Part shown: one piece after another, positions 63,819 through 64,000 of the stretch
Numbering within the stretch: position 1 is the first letter of the stretch
Layout: the number at the start of each line of letters is the position of its first letter
Assembly: GCF_000153825.1 (NCBI RefSeq)
Contig: NZ_DS022299.1
Location: forward strand, 1,018,869-1,082,868
Length of the DNA: 64,000 nucleotides
From: Synechococcus sp. RS9916
Lineage (GTDB): Bacteria; Cyanobacteriota; Cyanobacteriia; PCC-6307; Cyanobiaceae
Direction of reading: 5' to 3'
Program-made: the position numbers and the translations under genes
The notes under the pieces: generated by a model
Databases searched by the model: none
Seen by the model: only the letters and a program-made list of their open reading frames with translations
What the model was told of the DNA's origin: nothing

Positions 63819-64000
63819 ATGAGCCCTTACAACACCAAGATTGGGGAGGTCTACGTCAACAAATACGGCCTCAGGGAGGTGCTCAGGACCACCACTAGAT
63901 CCAGGACTAAGCCATCGGCAATCGACAAGTTAGACAGGATTTGGCTCTCGCACCCGCATGGTGCATTGCTGCCCAGTGTAGATACAACCCATGTTCGTAT
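63819..64000 (+). CDS. Open frame truncated by window end
   Basis: Starts MSPYNTKIGEVYVNKYGLRE after GGCAGG; runs off the edge. Too short to assign. Confidence 0.45.
   Translation, partial: MSPYNTKIGEVYVNKYGLREVLRTTTRSRTKPSAIDKLDRIWLSHPHGALLPSVDTTHVR

Overview
The window reads as chromosome of a marine picocyanobacterium, most likely Synechococcus (subcluster 5.1-like). The evidence is the photosystem II pair psbD-psbC, the cytochrome b6f subunit petM, ycf4 and ycf39, the split three-gene pntA1-pntA2-pntB transhydrogenase, a thioredoxin reductase/thioredoxin fusion (NTRC), a DUF1651 protein and Nif11-like proteins. Core genes are GC-rich. Two accessory stretches and the right-hand end look foreign or recently rearranged.

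Layout. 1-5.6 kb holds a truncated HlyD-type adaptor gene, polA and cysS. 5.3-12.0 kb is an AT-rich island bounded by two 328-bp copies of the cysS 3' end. It holds three tandem 512-bp units, each with a CRP-like site, an identical 57-aa precursor peptide (double-glycine leader, C-terminal Asn) and a terminator. These are followed by a ThiF/MccB-like adenylyltransferase gene overlapping an S66/MccF-like peptidase gene, then a convergent pair of membrane-protein genes. This is a microcin-C-like (peptidyl-nucleotide) cluster. 12-26.6 kb is housekeeping: a DUF2721 protein, a Na+ symporter, dxr, a ferredoxin-like protein, a hydrolase, pnt, a helicase, NTRC, infA, Nif11, a pseudouridine synthase and an ArsM-like methyltransferase.

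26.8-35.6 kb is a second accessory region. It is an array of mostly minus-strand, single-gene cassettes encoding small proteins, many with double-glycine leaders, plus one RTX-type calcium-binding protein. Each cassette tends to have one of two conserved upstream blocks and ends in a near-identical GC hairpin with a T-run. One block type carries the same TGTGA-N6-TCACA palindrome found before every mccA copy, about 104-110 bp from the start codon, so the microcin cluster and the array may share a CRP-family regulator. The 3' half of a tRNA-Arg(UCU) gene at 32.67 kb marks an old integration site, followed by a three-gene mini-operon.

35.8-60.6 kb returns to core genes: ycf39, petM, a TRM1-like enzyme, ilvH, a cyclophilin, ycf4, psbDC, a large autotransporter, MlaE/MlaD-like lipid-transport genes, maf, cobQ, a ferredoxin, a DMT transporter, YjbQ, several small proteins and a LuxR-type regulator. 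From 61.1 kb a divergent tyrosine recombinase and unrecognised genes suggest another mobile region running off the right edge.

Working model: the precursor peptides are adenylylated on their C-terminal Asn by the MccB-like enzyme, the MccF-like peptidase gives self-immunity, and the double-glycine leader implies export by a peptidase-containing ABC transporter encoded elsewhere. No MccC-type exporter gene is visible here.
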